A DNA stretch of 64,000 bases from Hymenobacter sp. PAMC 26628 (GTDB taxonomy: Bacteria > Bacteroidota > Bacteroidia > Cytophagales > Hymenobacteraceae), in the NCBI RefSeq assembly GCF_001562275.1, contig NZ_CP014304.1, positions 2,790,001 to 2,854,000 on the forward strand, given 5' to 3'. This document shows, one piece after another, positions 1-9,395 of the stretch. How positions within the stretch are numbered: the stretch's first letter is position 1; the number at the start of each line of letters is the position of its first letter. Below the pieces are notes generated by a model, which saw only the letters and a list, made by a program, of their open reading frames with translations, did not search any database and was not told the origin of the DNA. The translations under genes and the position numbers were made by a program.

Positions 1-1
1 C

Positions 2-247
2 GATTTGCTGACCGATGGGCGCGTGAGCGGCGAAATCGCCAACCGCCCACTGGTGCAGGACGGCTACCCGCGTTTCTTCTGGCAGCAAGTGTTGTTCGTG
101 CTCGGCTTTTTCGCTAAAGACGACACCGTGAACTTCGAGCGTACCGACGCCGCCGTGGAAAAAGCAGTCACGCTCAGCTTCGACCTCGTGGGTCGCAACA
201 CCCTGGATTCAGCCTTCGATTTCGTGCGTTTCCTGGTGCGGCGCTAA
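2..247 (+). CDS. TetR/AcrR-family regulator, C-terminal end (partial)
   Basis: Open frame entering from the left edge and ending at TAA 245-247, about 81 residues. The sequence (WQQVLFVLGFFAKDDTVNFE, then a helix rich in Val, Thr and Phe, ending RFLVRR) resembles the all-helical ligand-binding end of TetR-type regulators that often precede ABC1/UbiB kinase genes in Bacteroidota. The DNA-binding domain lies outside the window, so the family call rests on the C-terminus and on the neighbouring kinase. It could instead be another small helical protein. Separated from the kinase by a palindromic repeat. Confidence 0.5.
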   Translation, partial: DLLTDGRVSGEIANRPLVQDGYPRFFWQQVLFVLGFFAKDDTVNFERTDAAVEKAVTLSFDLVGRNTLDSAFDFVRFLVRR

Positions 248-284
248 TTAATTGACTCATTTATTATTTGGCGAATAGTTAATT

Positions 285-387
285 AAAAGGCCGTCATGCT
301 GAGCGCAGTCGAAGCATCTCTCCATAGCAGTAATTATTTACTTGCGCAGTAGAGATGCCTCGACGACGCTCAGCATGACGGCCTTTT
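285..387. repeat. Palindromic repeat family A, copy 1
   Basis: Inverted repeat with outer arms of 21 bases (285-305 against 367-387) built on the core GTCATGCTGAGCGCAGTCGA and its complement, and a central AT-rich loop. Four further copies occur at about 10013, 14486, 39762 and 41813. It lies between the regulator fragment and the kinase. The ends read AAAAGG and CCTTTT, so a transcript in either direction would form a hairpin with a short U tract. No transposase is nearby. Confidence 0.85.
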
Positions 388-429
388 GGCCTTTTTAATT
401 ATTGTTTCGATTATTAATTAATAAAATCA

Positions 430-1740
430 ATGTCTGCCGATCAACCGCTTACCTCGTTGCCCACTACCAAGGTGGCGCGCGCCGCCCGTTTTGCCCGCAC
501 CGGCCTGAACGTGGGAGCTAACTACGTGAAGCACTACGCCAAGAAAGCCGTCGGCGCTGCGTCGTCGATGGAAGACTTGCACACCGCCAACGCCGCCGAG
601 CTGTACGGGGCCCTGAGCGAAATGAAGGGCTCCGTGCTGAAAGTGGCGCAGATGCTGGCAATGGAGAAAAACATGCTGCCCACGGCCTATTCAGACCAGT
701 TTGCCCAGGCCCAGTACCAGACGCCTCCCCTCTCGGGGCCCCTGGTCATCAAAGCATTCCGCGACGCTTTTGGTCAGTCACCGTTCCAGGTGTTCGACGA
801 ATTTGAGCCGGCGGCGCGGCAGGCGGCCAGTATTGGCCAAGTGCACTTTGCCCACAAAGAAGGCCGCGACCTGGCCGTGAAAGTGCAGTACCCCGGTGTG
901 GCCGCCAGCATCAAGTCCGATATCAACCTGGTGAAGCCCATCGCCTTGCGCGTAATGGGCCTGAGCGAAACCCAGGTGCGCCCGTACCTGGAAGAGGTAG
1001 AGGCGCGCCTAATCGAGGAAACCGACTATGCCTTGGAGCTGCGCCGCGGCCAGGAAATTGCGGCCCGCTGCGCGCACCTGGCGCACCTGCAATTCCCGTG
1101 CTACTACCCCGAGCTGTCGAGCCCGCGCATCCTCACCATGGACTGGCTGCCCGGCCAGCACCTCAAGGAATTCCTGGCTACAGGCCCCAGCCAGGCCGTA
1201 CGCAACCAACTCGGCCAAGCCTTGTGGGATTTTTACCAGTTCCAGCTTAACGAATTGCGCCAAGTGCACGCCGATCCGCACCCGGGCAATTTTTTAATGC
1301 GTGCCGAGGACGGCGGCACGCTGGGCGTGCTCGACTTCGGCTGCGTAAAGGAAGTACCCGCTGACGTATACCACCAATTCACCGCCCTGCTGGCCCCCGA
1401 AACTTTCGCCGACGAAGCCCGCCTACGCGCCCTGCTCACCGAAGCCAACGTGCTGCGCGCCAGCGACCCTGCCCCCATGCAGGCCCTATACTTGCGTACA
1501 CTGCGCGCCTCGCTGGAGCTGGTGGGCCGCCCCTTCCGCCAGCCGGTGTTCGACTTCGGCGACCCGGCTTACATGGCCGCGCTCTACGCGCTGGGCGACG
1601 ACCTGATGGCTGACCCCGAGCTGCGGCAGCAGCGTGAGCCCCGTGGCTCGGCTCACTTCATCTACCTCAACCGCACCTACGTTGGTCTGTTTGCCCTGCT
1701 CACGGAGTTAGGGGCCAAGGTAGAAACCGGACGGGAGTAG
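430..1740 (+). CDS. ABC1/UbiB-family atypical kinase
   Basis: 436 residues. ABC1/UbiB/ADCK family: unusual protein-kinase-like ATPases often linked to isoprenoid quinone biosynthesis or lipid homeostasis. Visible motifs, in order, are the KxGQ-like segment as KVAQ (71-74), the Ala-rich loop AASIGQ (132-137), the lysine motif VKVQYPG (K151), ETDYALE (near 197-203), the catalytic loop HADPHPGN (280-287) and the metal-binding LDFG (301-304). Thus the catalytic residues are present. ATG at 430 follows the repeat and an AT-rich stretch, and there is no good alternative start. The C-terminal ~130 residues are helical with no recognised domain. The substrate is not predictable from the sequence. Confidence 0.9.
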   Translation: MSADQPLTSLPTTKVARAARFARTGLNVGANYVKHYAKKAVGAASSMEDLHTANAAELYGALSEMKGSVLKVAQMLAMEKNMLPTAYSDQFAQAQYQTPPLSGPLVIKAFRDAFGQSPFQVFDEFEPAARQAASIGQVHFAHKEGRDLAVKVQYPGVAASIKSDINLVKPIALRVMGLSETQVRPYLEEVEARLIEETDYALELRRGQEIAARCAHLAHLQFPCYYPELSSPRILTMDWLPGQHLKEFLATGPSQAVRNQLGQALWDFYQFQLNELRQVHADPHPGNFLMRAEDGGTLGVLDFGCVKEVPADVYHQFTALLAPETFADEARLRALLTEANVLRASDPAPMQALYLRTLRASLELVGRPFRQPVFDFGDPAYMAALYALGDDLMADPELRQQREPRGSAHFIYLNRTYVGLFALLTELGAKVETGRE

Positions 1741-1906
1741 CAGATTTTCCATCAATCAGCTCCCACAAAGCGGCGCTGTTGCACGCCCATGCCCAACTCT
1801 TAGGTGATGCGATGACGTATGGATTGCCCCAAAAAACATCGCCATGCCCAAAATACTGGCTTATCGGCGCGGAAACGGGGCCGCACAGTCTTTCATTCCG
1901 CGGTAA

Positions 1907-2317
1907 CTATTGCTTTGGCGCTGGCTTGCCGTATGCTTGTACGGGCTCGTAGGTCATACCCAATTTGGTATCGCCGGTGATGGTGAGGTTCAGGTTGGCC
2001 GTGGTAGCGCTGGGGTTCAGCAGTACAGCCGTGGAGCCAGCCGCGAACTGCAGCACGCCCGACTGGCTGGGGCTCAGGGTGACTTTGCCAAACGTGCCGC
2101 CACCCTTGGGCCGCTCGCGGATTTCGACGGGTACCGTACCGATGTTTTTGGCAGCTACTTTAAACGCGCCGCGTTGGTCGCCGCCCAAAATAAATTGCTT
2201 GCCCGACTCGATAAACAAATTAGAATGAATAGTACCGGCCAGGGCCAGCAATGGCAACAACAAACAAGCCAAGGCATACAGGTGCCTAGATGCTACAAAA
2301 CGGAGGAAGCGCTTCAT
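1907..2317 (-). CDS. Small secreted protein of unknown function
   Basis: 136 residues from ATG at 2317, chosen because it begins with a signal peptide (MKRFLRFVASRHLYALACLL, then a Leu/Ala core and a cleavage region near ALAG). An upstream in-frame ATG would only add a charged, signal-masking extension. The mature part is about 110 residues, rich in Thr, Gly and Val, with alternating hydrophobic residues suggesting a beta-sandwich, and ends in Lys/Gln. No family is recognised. It stands alone between the kinase and phenylalanine hydroxylase and is probably periplasmic. Confidence 0.6.
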   Translation of the reverse strand: MKRFLRFVASRHLYALACLLLPLLALAGTIHSNLFIESGKQFILGGDQRGAFKVAAKNIGTVPVEIRERPKGGGTFGKVTLSPSQSGVLQFAAGSTAVLLNPSATTANLNLTITGDTKLGMTYEPVQAYGKPAPKQ

Positions 2318-2459
2318 GGCTAAGGGGTTGGGGTTGGTGAAACGATGCTCCAAAAGTCGTGGTTGGCCGTTTAACCTGCGCACCATTTCATGCATTGAGC
2401 CGTCCCAAACCATGGTTTGGGACGGCTCAATGCAGTTGTGTTGATTTTGACCTGGGGCC

Positions 2460-3197
2460 CTAAGCAGCGTTGCGGTGCGGCACGGGCATCAGCACGCCGG
2501 CCAGTTCAGCGGCGCAGTCGGCCAGCTCTTCCCAGGTGGGCAGCACAAAGTACTGGTCCTGGAAACGGGTGCCGAGCACTGGCGTGTGCCGCACCGTTTC
2601 CACGCTGAAGGCGGGACGCGGCGTGGCTTCGTTCACGCAGTGGTGGATTTCGCCAGCCGACGATAGCAGCCCGGCGCCGTACAAGTGCGGCTTGCCGTTG
2701 TGCAGTACCAACCCAAATTCGGCCGTGAAGAAGTAAAGGGCCCACAGTTCGCGGCGGGCCACTGCATCGTCCGGGCACAGGGCCTGGGCGGCTTGGCCCA
2801 GCGTGTGCAAGAAATCGGCAAAGTGCGCGTCGAGCAGCATGGGCACGTGCCCAAACAGGTCGTGGAATAGGTCGGGCTCGGGGCTGAAATCGAAGTCCCG
2901 CATCGGCCGGAGGCGCGTCATCACTGGGAACTGCCGCTCGGCCAACAGCTTAAATAACGTCTCGGGGCTCAGCGCTTGCCCCACCGGCACCAGTTGCCAG
3001 CCGCTGAGCTGGAACACTTGGGCGCTCAGCATGGGCAAATCGGGAATAGCAGTACGGCACAGGCCAAGCTGGGCCACGGCGGCGCTGAACGCGGGCACGG
3101 CGCGCCGGTGCAGCAAGGCCGTCTGGCGGTCAAACAATACCTTCCAAACCAGCTGGTCCTGGGGAGAATAGCGGGGAGCGCGGGATTGCGTTAACAT
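2460..3197 (-). CDS. phhA: Phenylalanine 4-monooxygenase
   Basis: Pterin- and iron-dependent aromatic amino acid hydroxylase converting phenylalanine to tyrosine. From ATG 3197 it has 245 residues, the usual bacterial length. The iron ligands are visible: His112 and His117 in FHDLFGH, and Glu160 in FFTAEFGL. A longer reading from ATG 3287 adds 30 residues, but that segment contains a terminator-like hairpin (3223-3257) and no family homology, so 3197 is preferred. It follows the trp/DAHP block on the same strand with a 260-base gap. Expression is probably controlled through the hairpin. Confidence 0.9.
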   Translation of the reverse strand: MLTQSRAPRYSPQDQLVWKVLFDRQTALLHRRAVPAFSAAVAQLGLCRTAIPDLPMLSAQVFQLSGWQLVPVGQALSPETLFKLLAERQFPVMTRLRPMRDFDFSPEPDLFHDLFGHVPMLLDAHFADFLHTLGQAAQALCPDDAVARRELWALYFFTAEFGLVLHNGKPHLYGAGLLSSAGEIHHCVNEATPRPAFSVETVRHTPVLGTRFQDQYFVLPTWEELADCAAELAGVLMPVPHRNAA

Positions 3198-3222
3198 AGC
3201 TGAACACTTGGTGGGTGGGGCG

Positions 3223-3257
3223 AAAAAAAGCCCGAGTTCCTGGCGGAATCGGGCTTT
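3223..3257 (-). terminator. Terminator-like hairpin in the phhA leader
   Basis: On the minus strand AAAGCCCGA (3257-3249) pairs with TCGGGCTTT (3235-3227), with a nested TTCC/GGAA stem, followed by a run of T (3229-3223). It is a convincing intrinsic terminator 25 bases before ATG 3197. It could end the trp-DAHP transcript, or act as an attenuator for phhA. Six bases of its 5' arm (CCGATT) are complementary to AATCGG further upstream in the leader, a possible antiterminator pairing. Confidence 0.75.
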
Positions 3258-3390
3258 GGTAGGTTTTTCAGGAAGAAGTAGGTTCATACTTCGTATTCCA
3301 ATAGTACCGCGCGTAGACCGATTTTACCTCGCTTGAAGCAATTAATCATTAGGCGGACGTGTTTCGCGGTTTGGAAATTCATAACTGGGA

Positions 3391-3420
3391 CGAAGATAGA
3401 AACAATCTCAGAGTATTCAA
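3391..3420 (-). promoter_or_regulatory. Candidate promoter for phhA
   Basis: On the minus strand TTG (3420-3418), 19 bases, then TATCTTCG (3398-3391), one mismatch from the Bacteroidota TAnnTTTG box at the expected spacing. A transcript from here would carry a leader of about 190 bases containing the hairpin at 3223-3257 and a short reading frame that starts MNFQTAKH. Not confirmed experimentally. Confidence 0.45.
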
Positions 3421-3457
3421 TTTTCTTAATCAAACTTTTTTTGGGCCCCAGGGGGCC

Positions 3458-4462
3458 CTATTCCAACTCGCCGCGCAGGGCATACACCCGGCGCAGGTTG
3501 CGGATCAAGCGGGCCGATTCGGCAAAGTTCAGCGTCTGCTGGCCATCGGACGCGGCGGTTTCGGGCGTCTCGTGGGCTTCATAAAGGATGCCGTCGGCGC
3601 CGGCCAGCACGGCGGCCAGGGCCATGGCGGGCACGTAGTCGCGCAGGCCGATGCCGTGGCTGGGGTCGACCACCACGGGCAGGTGGGTCTTTTCTTTCAG
3701 AATGGGCACCGCGTTCAAATCCAAGGTGTTGCGGCTAGCTGTTTCGAACGTGCGGATGCCCCGCTCGCAGAGAATCAGCTTCTCGTTGCCGCCCGAAAAC
3801 ACGTACTCGGCCGACGAGAGCAGCTCTTCAATCGAGCCCGAAATACCACGCTTGATGAGCACCGGCTTGTCCACGCCGCCCAACGCGTCGAGCAGGTTGT
3901 AGTTCTGCGTGTTGCGGGCCCCCACCTGAAACACGTCCACGTAGTCGTGCATCTCCTCGACTTGCGACACCTGCATCACTTCGGTCACGATTTTGATGCC
4001 CCGGGCCCGGGCCAATTGATGGAATAATCGAAGACCATCCATCCCTAAACCACGAAACGCGTAGGGCGACGACCGGGGCTTGAACACGCCGCCGCGCATC
4101 AGGCGCACGCCGTTTTCGAGCAGGTGGTCCATTACCTTTTCCATCTGGGCCTCGCTCTCGATGCTGCACGGACCGGCGCACAGCGCCAGGCTGCCCTCGC
4201 CAATGGTCACGCCGTCGCCCAAGTCGATGACGGTGGGCTGCACGCGCCACTTGCGGCTCACCAGCTGGTAGTCGTCCGATACCTGGTGCACATCGCGCAC
4301 GCCCGGCAGCTGGCCGATGGTACGCAAGTCCACCTCGCGCTTGCCGATGGCAATGAGGTAGTGCGCGTGCTGGGTGGTAACGTCGGTGGTTTTGTAGCCC
4401 TGCTCGGCCAAGTGCGCCGCCAGGGCGGGCACAGAGGCCTGGGGTTCGAGTTGGAGAATCAT
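3458..4462 (-). CDS. aroF: 3-deoxy-7-phosphoheptulonate (DAHP) synthase
   Basis: 334 residues. First enzyme of the shikimate pathway, condensing phosphoenolpyruvate and erythrose 4-phosphate. It is the AroA-beta type, with an N-terminal ferredoxin-like regulatory domain (about 1-70) followed by the TIM barrel. Motifs seen are CAGPCS (95-100), GGVFKPRSSPYAF (124-136) and DPSHGIG near the C-terminus, giving the metal and substrate ligands. It follows trpA by 17 bases, so chorismate supply and tryptophan synthesis appear co-transcribed. The N-terminal domain suggests feedback inhibition by an aromatic end product; which one cannot be told from sequence. Confidence 0.93.
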   Translation of the reverse strand: MILQLEPQASVPALAAHLAEQGYKTTDVTTQHAHYLIAIGKREVDLRTIGQLPGVRDVHQVSDDYQLVSRKWRVQPTVIDLGDGVTIGEGSLALCAGPCSIESEAQMEKVMDHLLENGVRLMRGGVFKPRSSPYAFRGLGMDGLRLFHQLARARGIKIVTEVMQVSQVEEMHDYVDVFQVGARNTQNYNLLDALGGVDKPVLIKRGISGSIEELLSSAEYVFSGGNEKLILCERGIRTFETASRNTLDLNAVPILKEKTHLPVVVDPSHGIGLRDYVPAMALAAVLAGADGILYEAHETPETAASDGQQTLNFAESARLIRNLRRVYALRGELE

Positions 4463-4479
4463 ACGGGTGGGTTGGGAGC

Positions 4480-5256
4480 TTAATTCTTAATGCCGGCCAC
4501 AAACGCCGCGGCCGCGGCCGGCGCATCCGGGGCCCCTTCGAGGGCCTTGATTAGGGCCGAGCCGATAATGGCACCGTCGGCGTGGCGGCAGGCGCGCTGG
4601 TACGACGCTTTGTCGGCAATGCCGAAGCCGATGAGGCGCGGCGTTTTCAGGCCCATGGCCTCGATGCGCCGGAAGTAGTCGTCCTGCACGGTGGTATCGG
4701 CCGGGCCGACGTTGCCGGTGATGCCGGGGCCCGACACTAGGTACAGAAACGCTTCGCTGATGCCGTCGAGGTGGCGGATGCGGGCTTCGCTGGTTTGGGG
4801 CGTAACGAGGAACACCGGCCGCAGGCCATGGCGCCGAAACGTCTCGGCGTACTCTTCCTCGTATTCGGCCACCGGCAGGTCGGGCAGAATCACGCCGTCG
4901 ACGCCCGCCGCGGCGGCCTCGCGGCAAAAGTTCTCCATCCCAAATTGCAGTACCGGGTTGAGGTAGCCCATGAGCAGCACCGGCGTATCGGGCAGGGCGG
5001 CGCGCAGGGGCCCCAGCTGGCCAAACAGCGTCTTAATGTTCATCCCGTTGGCCAGGGCCAGCGTACTGCTGTGCTGAATCACGGGCCCGTCGGCTAACGG
5101 GTCGGAAAACGGCATCCCGATTTCCAGCATGTCGGCCCCCGCGGCTACCAGGGCCTGGGCCAGCGGCAACGTATCGGCGAGGGCCGGGTAGCCGGCGGTG
5201 AAGTAAATGTTGAGCAGGTTTTGCTTCTGCTCAAAAGCGGTTTGGATGCGGTTCAT
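4480..5256 (-). CDS. trpA: Tryptophan synthase alpha subunit
   Basis: 258 residues from ATG 5256 (MNRIQTAFEQ, the typical family start). An upstream ATG at 5298 adds 14 non-conserved residues. Cleaves indole-3-glycerol phosphate to indole, which is channelled to TrpB. Catalytic Glu45 (LEIGMPFSDP) and Asp56 (LADGPVIQ) are present, as are the phosphate-binding GFGI and GSALIKA segments. It lies between trpB and DAHP synthase in the operon. The 120-base gap to trpB contains no clear terminator. Confidence 0.95.
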   Translation of the reverse strand: MNRIQTAFEQKQNLLNIYFTAGYPALADTLPLAQALVAAGADMLEIGMPFSDPLADGPVIQHSSTLALANGMNIKTLFGQLGPLRAALPDTPVLLMGYLNPVLQFGMENFCREAAAAGVDGVILPDLPVAEYEEEYAETFRRHGLRPVFLVTPQTSEARIRHLDGISEAFLYLVSGPGITGNVGPADTTVQDDYFRRIEAMGLKTPRLIGFGIADKASYQRACRHADGAIIGSALIKALEGAPDAPAAAAAFVAGIKN

Positions 5257-5377
5257 GACGCGCGAAGTTTCGCTAAATTTAGAATTAGGGTTCGACAAGT
5301 GTTATTCCTGACCCTACTGGTTGACAAGCCTTTGCGAAACTTAACTTTCAAACTTCGCGGCCCTCTGCGCAGCGGGG

Positions 5378-6586
<1,209 letters not shown>

Positions 6587-6635
6587 GGCAGAGAAAGCGG
6601 CAACCCGCTCATTTAGTTACAATTACACAAAAACG

Positions 6636-7334
6636 CTACGCGGCCTCCGGCCGGCCCAGCCCCTCCAGAAACGCAGCCACCCGGGCGGGGTCTTTCACAC
6701 CGGGGGCAACTTCGAGGCCGCTGTTCAGGTCGATGCCCACCAGGCCGGGCAGCTGCAGGTTGCGGACGACGGCCGCGTGCTCGGGCCGCAGGCCGCCGGC
6801 CAGCAGGTAGGGCACCGGCCAGGAGTATTGCTCCAGCACGCGCCAGTCGAACACCTGGCCGTTGCCGCCCGGCGCGGGGCCCTGGGCATCGAAGAGAAAG
6901 TAATCGCAGTGCGGCACGTAGGGCCCCAGGGCCCCAAAATCGAAACCCTCCCCCACTCCAAATGCCTTGATGACCCGCAGGCCGGCCGCTTGCAACTCGG
7001 CGCATTGGGCCGGGGTTTCCTGGCCGTGCAGCTGCGCAAAGTGTAGGCTGAAGCGGCACGCCGTGGCCAGTACCTGCGCGGTGGACTCGTTCACAAAAAC
7101 GCCCACGCGCTGCACGCGGTCGGGCAGGCCCTGCACCAAGTCGGGCGTGAGCACGTCGCCTACGTAGCGGGGCGACGCTGGCGAAAAGATAAACCCCAAA
7201 AAGTCAGGCGCTAGGCCCGCCACGGCTACCAAGCTAGCCGCTTCGCGCATGCCGCACACCTTCACCAACAGGCGTGAAGGCGAGTCTTTGGGAAACGGCG
7301 CCGCGGTGGGCAGCGGAGCAGCAGGATTTTGCAT
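6636..7334 (-). CDS. trpF: Phosphoribosylanthranilate isomerase
   Basis: 232 residues, slightly longer than average because of a Pro/Ala-rich N-terminal tail of about 20 residues. Catalyses the Amadori rearrangement of phosphoribosylanthranilate. The catalytic Cys27 lies in KVCGMRE and the phosphate-binding GIDLNSGLEVAPGVKD segment is near the C-terminus. Only 18 bases separate it from trpC, in line with operon membership. A stand-alone TrpF rather than a TrpC-TrpF fusion is typical for Bacteroidota. Confidence 0.94.
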   Translation of the reverse strand: MQNPAAPLPTAAPFPKDSPSRLLVKVCGMREAASLVAVAGLAPDFLGFIFSPASPRYVGDVLTPDLVQGLPDRVQRVGVFVNESTAQVLATACRFSLHFAQLHGQETPAQCAELQAAGLRVIKAFGVGEGFDFGALGPYVPHCDYFLFDAQGPAPGGNGQVFDWRVLEQYSWPVPYLLAGGLRPEHAAVVRNLQLPGLVGIDLNSGLEVAPGVKDPARVAAFLEGLGRPEAA

Positions 7335-7352
7335 GGCCTGATATATAAGGGG

Positions 7353-8189
7353 TTAGACTAATGCCGGTGCAGGGGCCCCGGCCAACGCGGCCAATTCCTG
7401 CACCAGGGCAGCGCAGGCGCGCTCGGGCCGGCTGTGGCGCATGAAAGTTTCGCCGAGCAAAAAGCCCTGGTAGCCTGCCCCACGCAGCTGAATAATGGAT
7501 GCCGCCTGGCTGATGCCGCTTTCGGATACCTTCACGAACTCAGCCGGAATGGCGTCGGCCAGGCCCAGCGAAGTCTCTAAATTTAGGGTGAAATCGTGCA
7601 GGTTGCGGTTGTTGACGCCCACCAGGTCCACGGCGTCGGGGTGCAGGGCGCGGGCTAGCTCGTCGCCGTCGTGTACTTCGAGCAACACTTCCAGGCCCAG
7701 GCTTTTGGCGAGGCGGCCCAGCGTCAGGATTTCGGCAGGCGCGAGCACGGCGGCGATGAGCAGCACCACATCGGCCCCCACGCTGCGGGCTTCGTAGATC
7801 TGGTACTCGTTCACTACAAAATCTTTGCGCAAAATGGGGCAAAAATTGAAGCGCCGGGCCGTGGTCAGGTCCTCGTTGCTGCCGCCGAAAAACTCGCCAT
7901 CCGTCAGCACCGACAGGCCCGCCGCGCCGGCCTGCATGTAGCCCAGCGTGGTGCGCTCCACCGGCGCGTAGCGGTTGATCCAGCCCTGCGAAGGCGACTT
8001 GCGCTTGAACTCGGCGATGAGGCCGCTGCTGCCCGGGCGCTGCAAGTAGTGCCGCAGCGAAAGCGGCTGCGCCTGGGTGTAGAGGCTGGTTTCAAGAAAC
8101 TTCAGCGGGCGCAACTCGCGGCGCTCGGCCACTTCGCGGCGCTTGTGGGCCACGATGCGCTCGAGGATGGTGGGGGTGGATGCACTCAT
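7353..8189 (-). CDS. trpC: Indole-3-glycerol-phosphate synthase
   Basis: 278 residues from ATG 8189 (MSASTPTILERIVAHKRREV, matching the family). An upstream ATG at 8222 adds 11 residues without homology. Forms the indole ring from CdRP. Recognisable parts are the N-terminal helix ILERIVAHKRREVAERR, the active-site AEFKRKSPSQGWI with catalytic lysine, LRKDFVVNEYQI, GVNNRNLHDF, and SESGI near the C-terminus. It lies between trpD and trpF. Confidence 0.95.
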   Translation of the reverse strand: MSASTPTILERIVAHKRREVAERRELRPLKFLETSLYTQAQPLSLRHYLQRPGSSGLIAEFKRKSPSQGWINRYAPVERTTLGYMQAGAAGLSVLTDGEFFGGSNEDLTTARRFNFCPILRKDFVVNEYQIYEARSVGADVVLLIAAVLAPAEILTLGRLAKSLGLEVLLEVHDGDELARALHPDAVDLVGVNNRNLHDFTLNLETSLGLADAIPAEFVKVSESGISQAASIIQLRGAGYQGFLLGETFMRHSRPERACAALVQELAALAGAPAPALV

Positions 8190-8286
8190 ATAAGGATGGC
8201 TTACGCGAACCGGGGCTCGCAACGTATTAAACGGTTATTGACCGGAATCAGTGGCTAAGACAAGCCCGGGGCCCGAAAGTTGTTGC

Positions 8287-9282
8287 CTATTGCGCCGCCA
8301 GCATCCGCTGGAACGCACCGCGGGCAGCCCCCGAGTCAAGCGATTCGCGGGCTTGGGCCAGGGCCTCGGGCCAGGCCAGGCCGGGGCGGGCGCAGCGCAG
8401 GGCCAGGGCAGCGTTGGCCGTCACCACGTCGCGCTGCACGGACGTGGCCTGGCCAGCCAGGATGTTCTCAAACACGGCGGCGGCGGCGGCCACCGTGGGG
8501 CCCCCGGCCAGGTCGGCCAGGGTGGCGGCGTGCAGGCCCAGGCCGGCGGGCGTCAGCAGCTGCTCGCCCTCGTAGCCGGTCACGACCTTAGCCACGTCGG
8601 TGAGCGAAAGCTCGTCGTAGCCGTCCAAGGCGTGCACTACGGCGTAGCGGGTGCCGGTGGGTTGCAGCAGGTAGTGGTACACGCGCTGCAATTCGAGGCT
8701 GAACACGCCCAGTACTTGCGCGTTGGGCCGGGCCGGGTTCACCAGGGGCCCCAGGATGTTGAAGAACGTGCGCAGGCCCAGCTCGCGGCGCACCGGGCCG
8801 GCGTGGCGCATGGCCGGGTGGTAGGTTTGGGCGTGCAGGAAGCAGATGCCAGCCTCGTCCAATTGCCGCCGCAGCCGGCCGGGCCGGTCCTCAAAATCGA
8901 CCCCGAAATGCGCCAGCACGTTCGACGAGCCGCTGACCGACGACACGCCGAAGTTGCCGTGCTTGGCCACCCGCACCCCCGCCCCGGCCACCACGAAGCA
9001 GGCCAGCGTGGAAATGTTGAACGTGTTTTTGCCGTCGCCGCCGGTGCCCACAATGTCCACCAGCTCATGAGTGCCCAGCTCGGGGTCGCGGCACAGCTCC
9101 AGCAGCGCCTGGCGGAAGCCACCCAGCTCGGCCACCGTGATGGGCCGCATGCGGTACACGGCCAGGAAGGCCGCCGTTTCGGCCGGGTTGGCCCCGCCCT
9201 CGCCCAACTGGTGCATAGCGGCGTGGGCCTCGGCCTGCGTCAGGGGCTGCTGGTCAAATAGTTTAGTGAGAATCTGTTTCAC
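8287..9282 (-). CDS. trpD: Anthranilate phosphoribosyltransferase
   Basis: 331 residues if read from GTG at 9282 (MKQILTKLFDQQ), which matches the usual TrpD N-terminus. In-frame ATGs at 9330 and 9363 extend it, but that extension is encoded by a palindromic repeat (9295-9390), so GTG is preferred. Transfers phosphoribose to anthranilate. The PRPP-binding GTGGDGKNTFNISTLA, the KHGN segment and the SGSSNVLAHFG segment are all present. The repeat fills the trpG/trpD gap and may affect translation initiation or read-through. Confidence 0.92.
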   Translation of the reverse strand: MKQILTKLFDQQPLTQAEAHAAMHQLGEGGANPAETAAFLAVYRMRPITVAELGGFRQALLELCRDPELGTHELVDIVGTGGDGKNTFNISTLACFVVAGAGVRVAKHGNFGVSSVSGSSNVLAHFGVDFEDRPGRLRRQLDEAGICFLHAQTYHPAMRHAGPVRRELGLRTFFNILGPLVNPARPNAQVLGVFSLELQRVYHYLLQPTGTRYAVVHALDGYDELSLTDVAKVVTGYEGEQLLTPAGLGLHAATLADLAGGPTVAAAAAVFENILAGQATSVQRDVVTANAALALRCARPGLAWPEALAQARESLDSGAARGAFQRMLAAQ

Positions 9283-9294
9283 AACTGCGGATTG

Positions 9295-9390
9295 TAGCGT
9301 GGACTCTGTGAGTCCGCGCGTGGTGGTCATTGCGGGGGGTTTCTTGGCGTCGGCACCGTGCAAACGCGCGGACTCGCAGAGTCCACGCTA
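9295..9390. repeat. Palindromic repeat family B between trpG and trpD
   Basis: Two 26-base inverted arms, 9295-9320 and 9365-9390, differ at one base. Each arm is itself a small hairpin (GGACTC, 3 bases, GAGTCC), so the element is a nested palindrome. It occupies almost exactly the space between the trpG stop (9396) and the trpD GTG (9282). Related but degenerate sequence lies at 11811-11915. Confidence 0.75.
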
Positions 9391-9395
9391 CGGCC

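Noticed and set aside
285..387. CRISPR-like array or tRNA-like structure
   Set aside because: Single inverted units with no regularly spaced direct repeats and no cloverleaf; classified as dispersed palindromes. No CRISPR array or tRNA was found anywhere in the window.
1741..1906. Possible transposase remnant after the kinase gene
   Set aside because: Short AT/GC mixed stretch with no inverted ends or recognisable protein similarity.
3198..3287. N-terminal extension of phhA from ATG 3287
   Set aside because: The stretch forms a terminator-like hairpin with a T7 run and has no family similarity, so it was treated as leader rather than coding.
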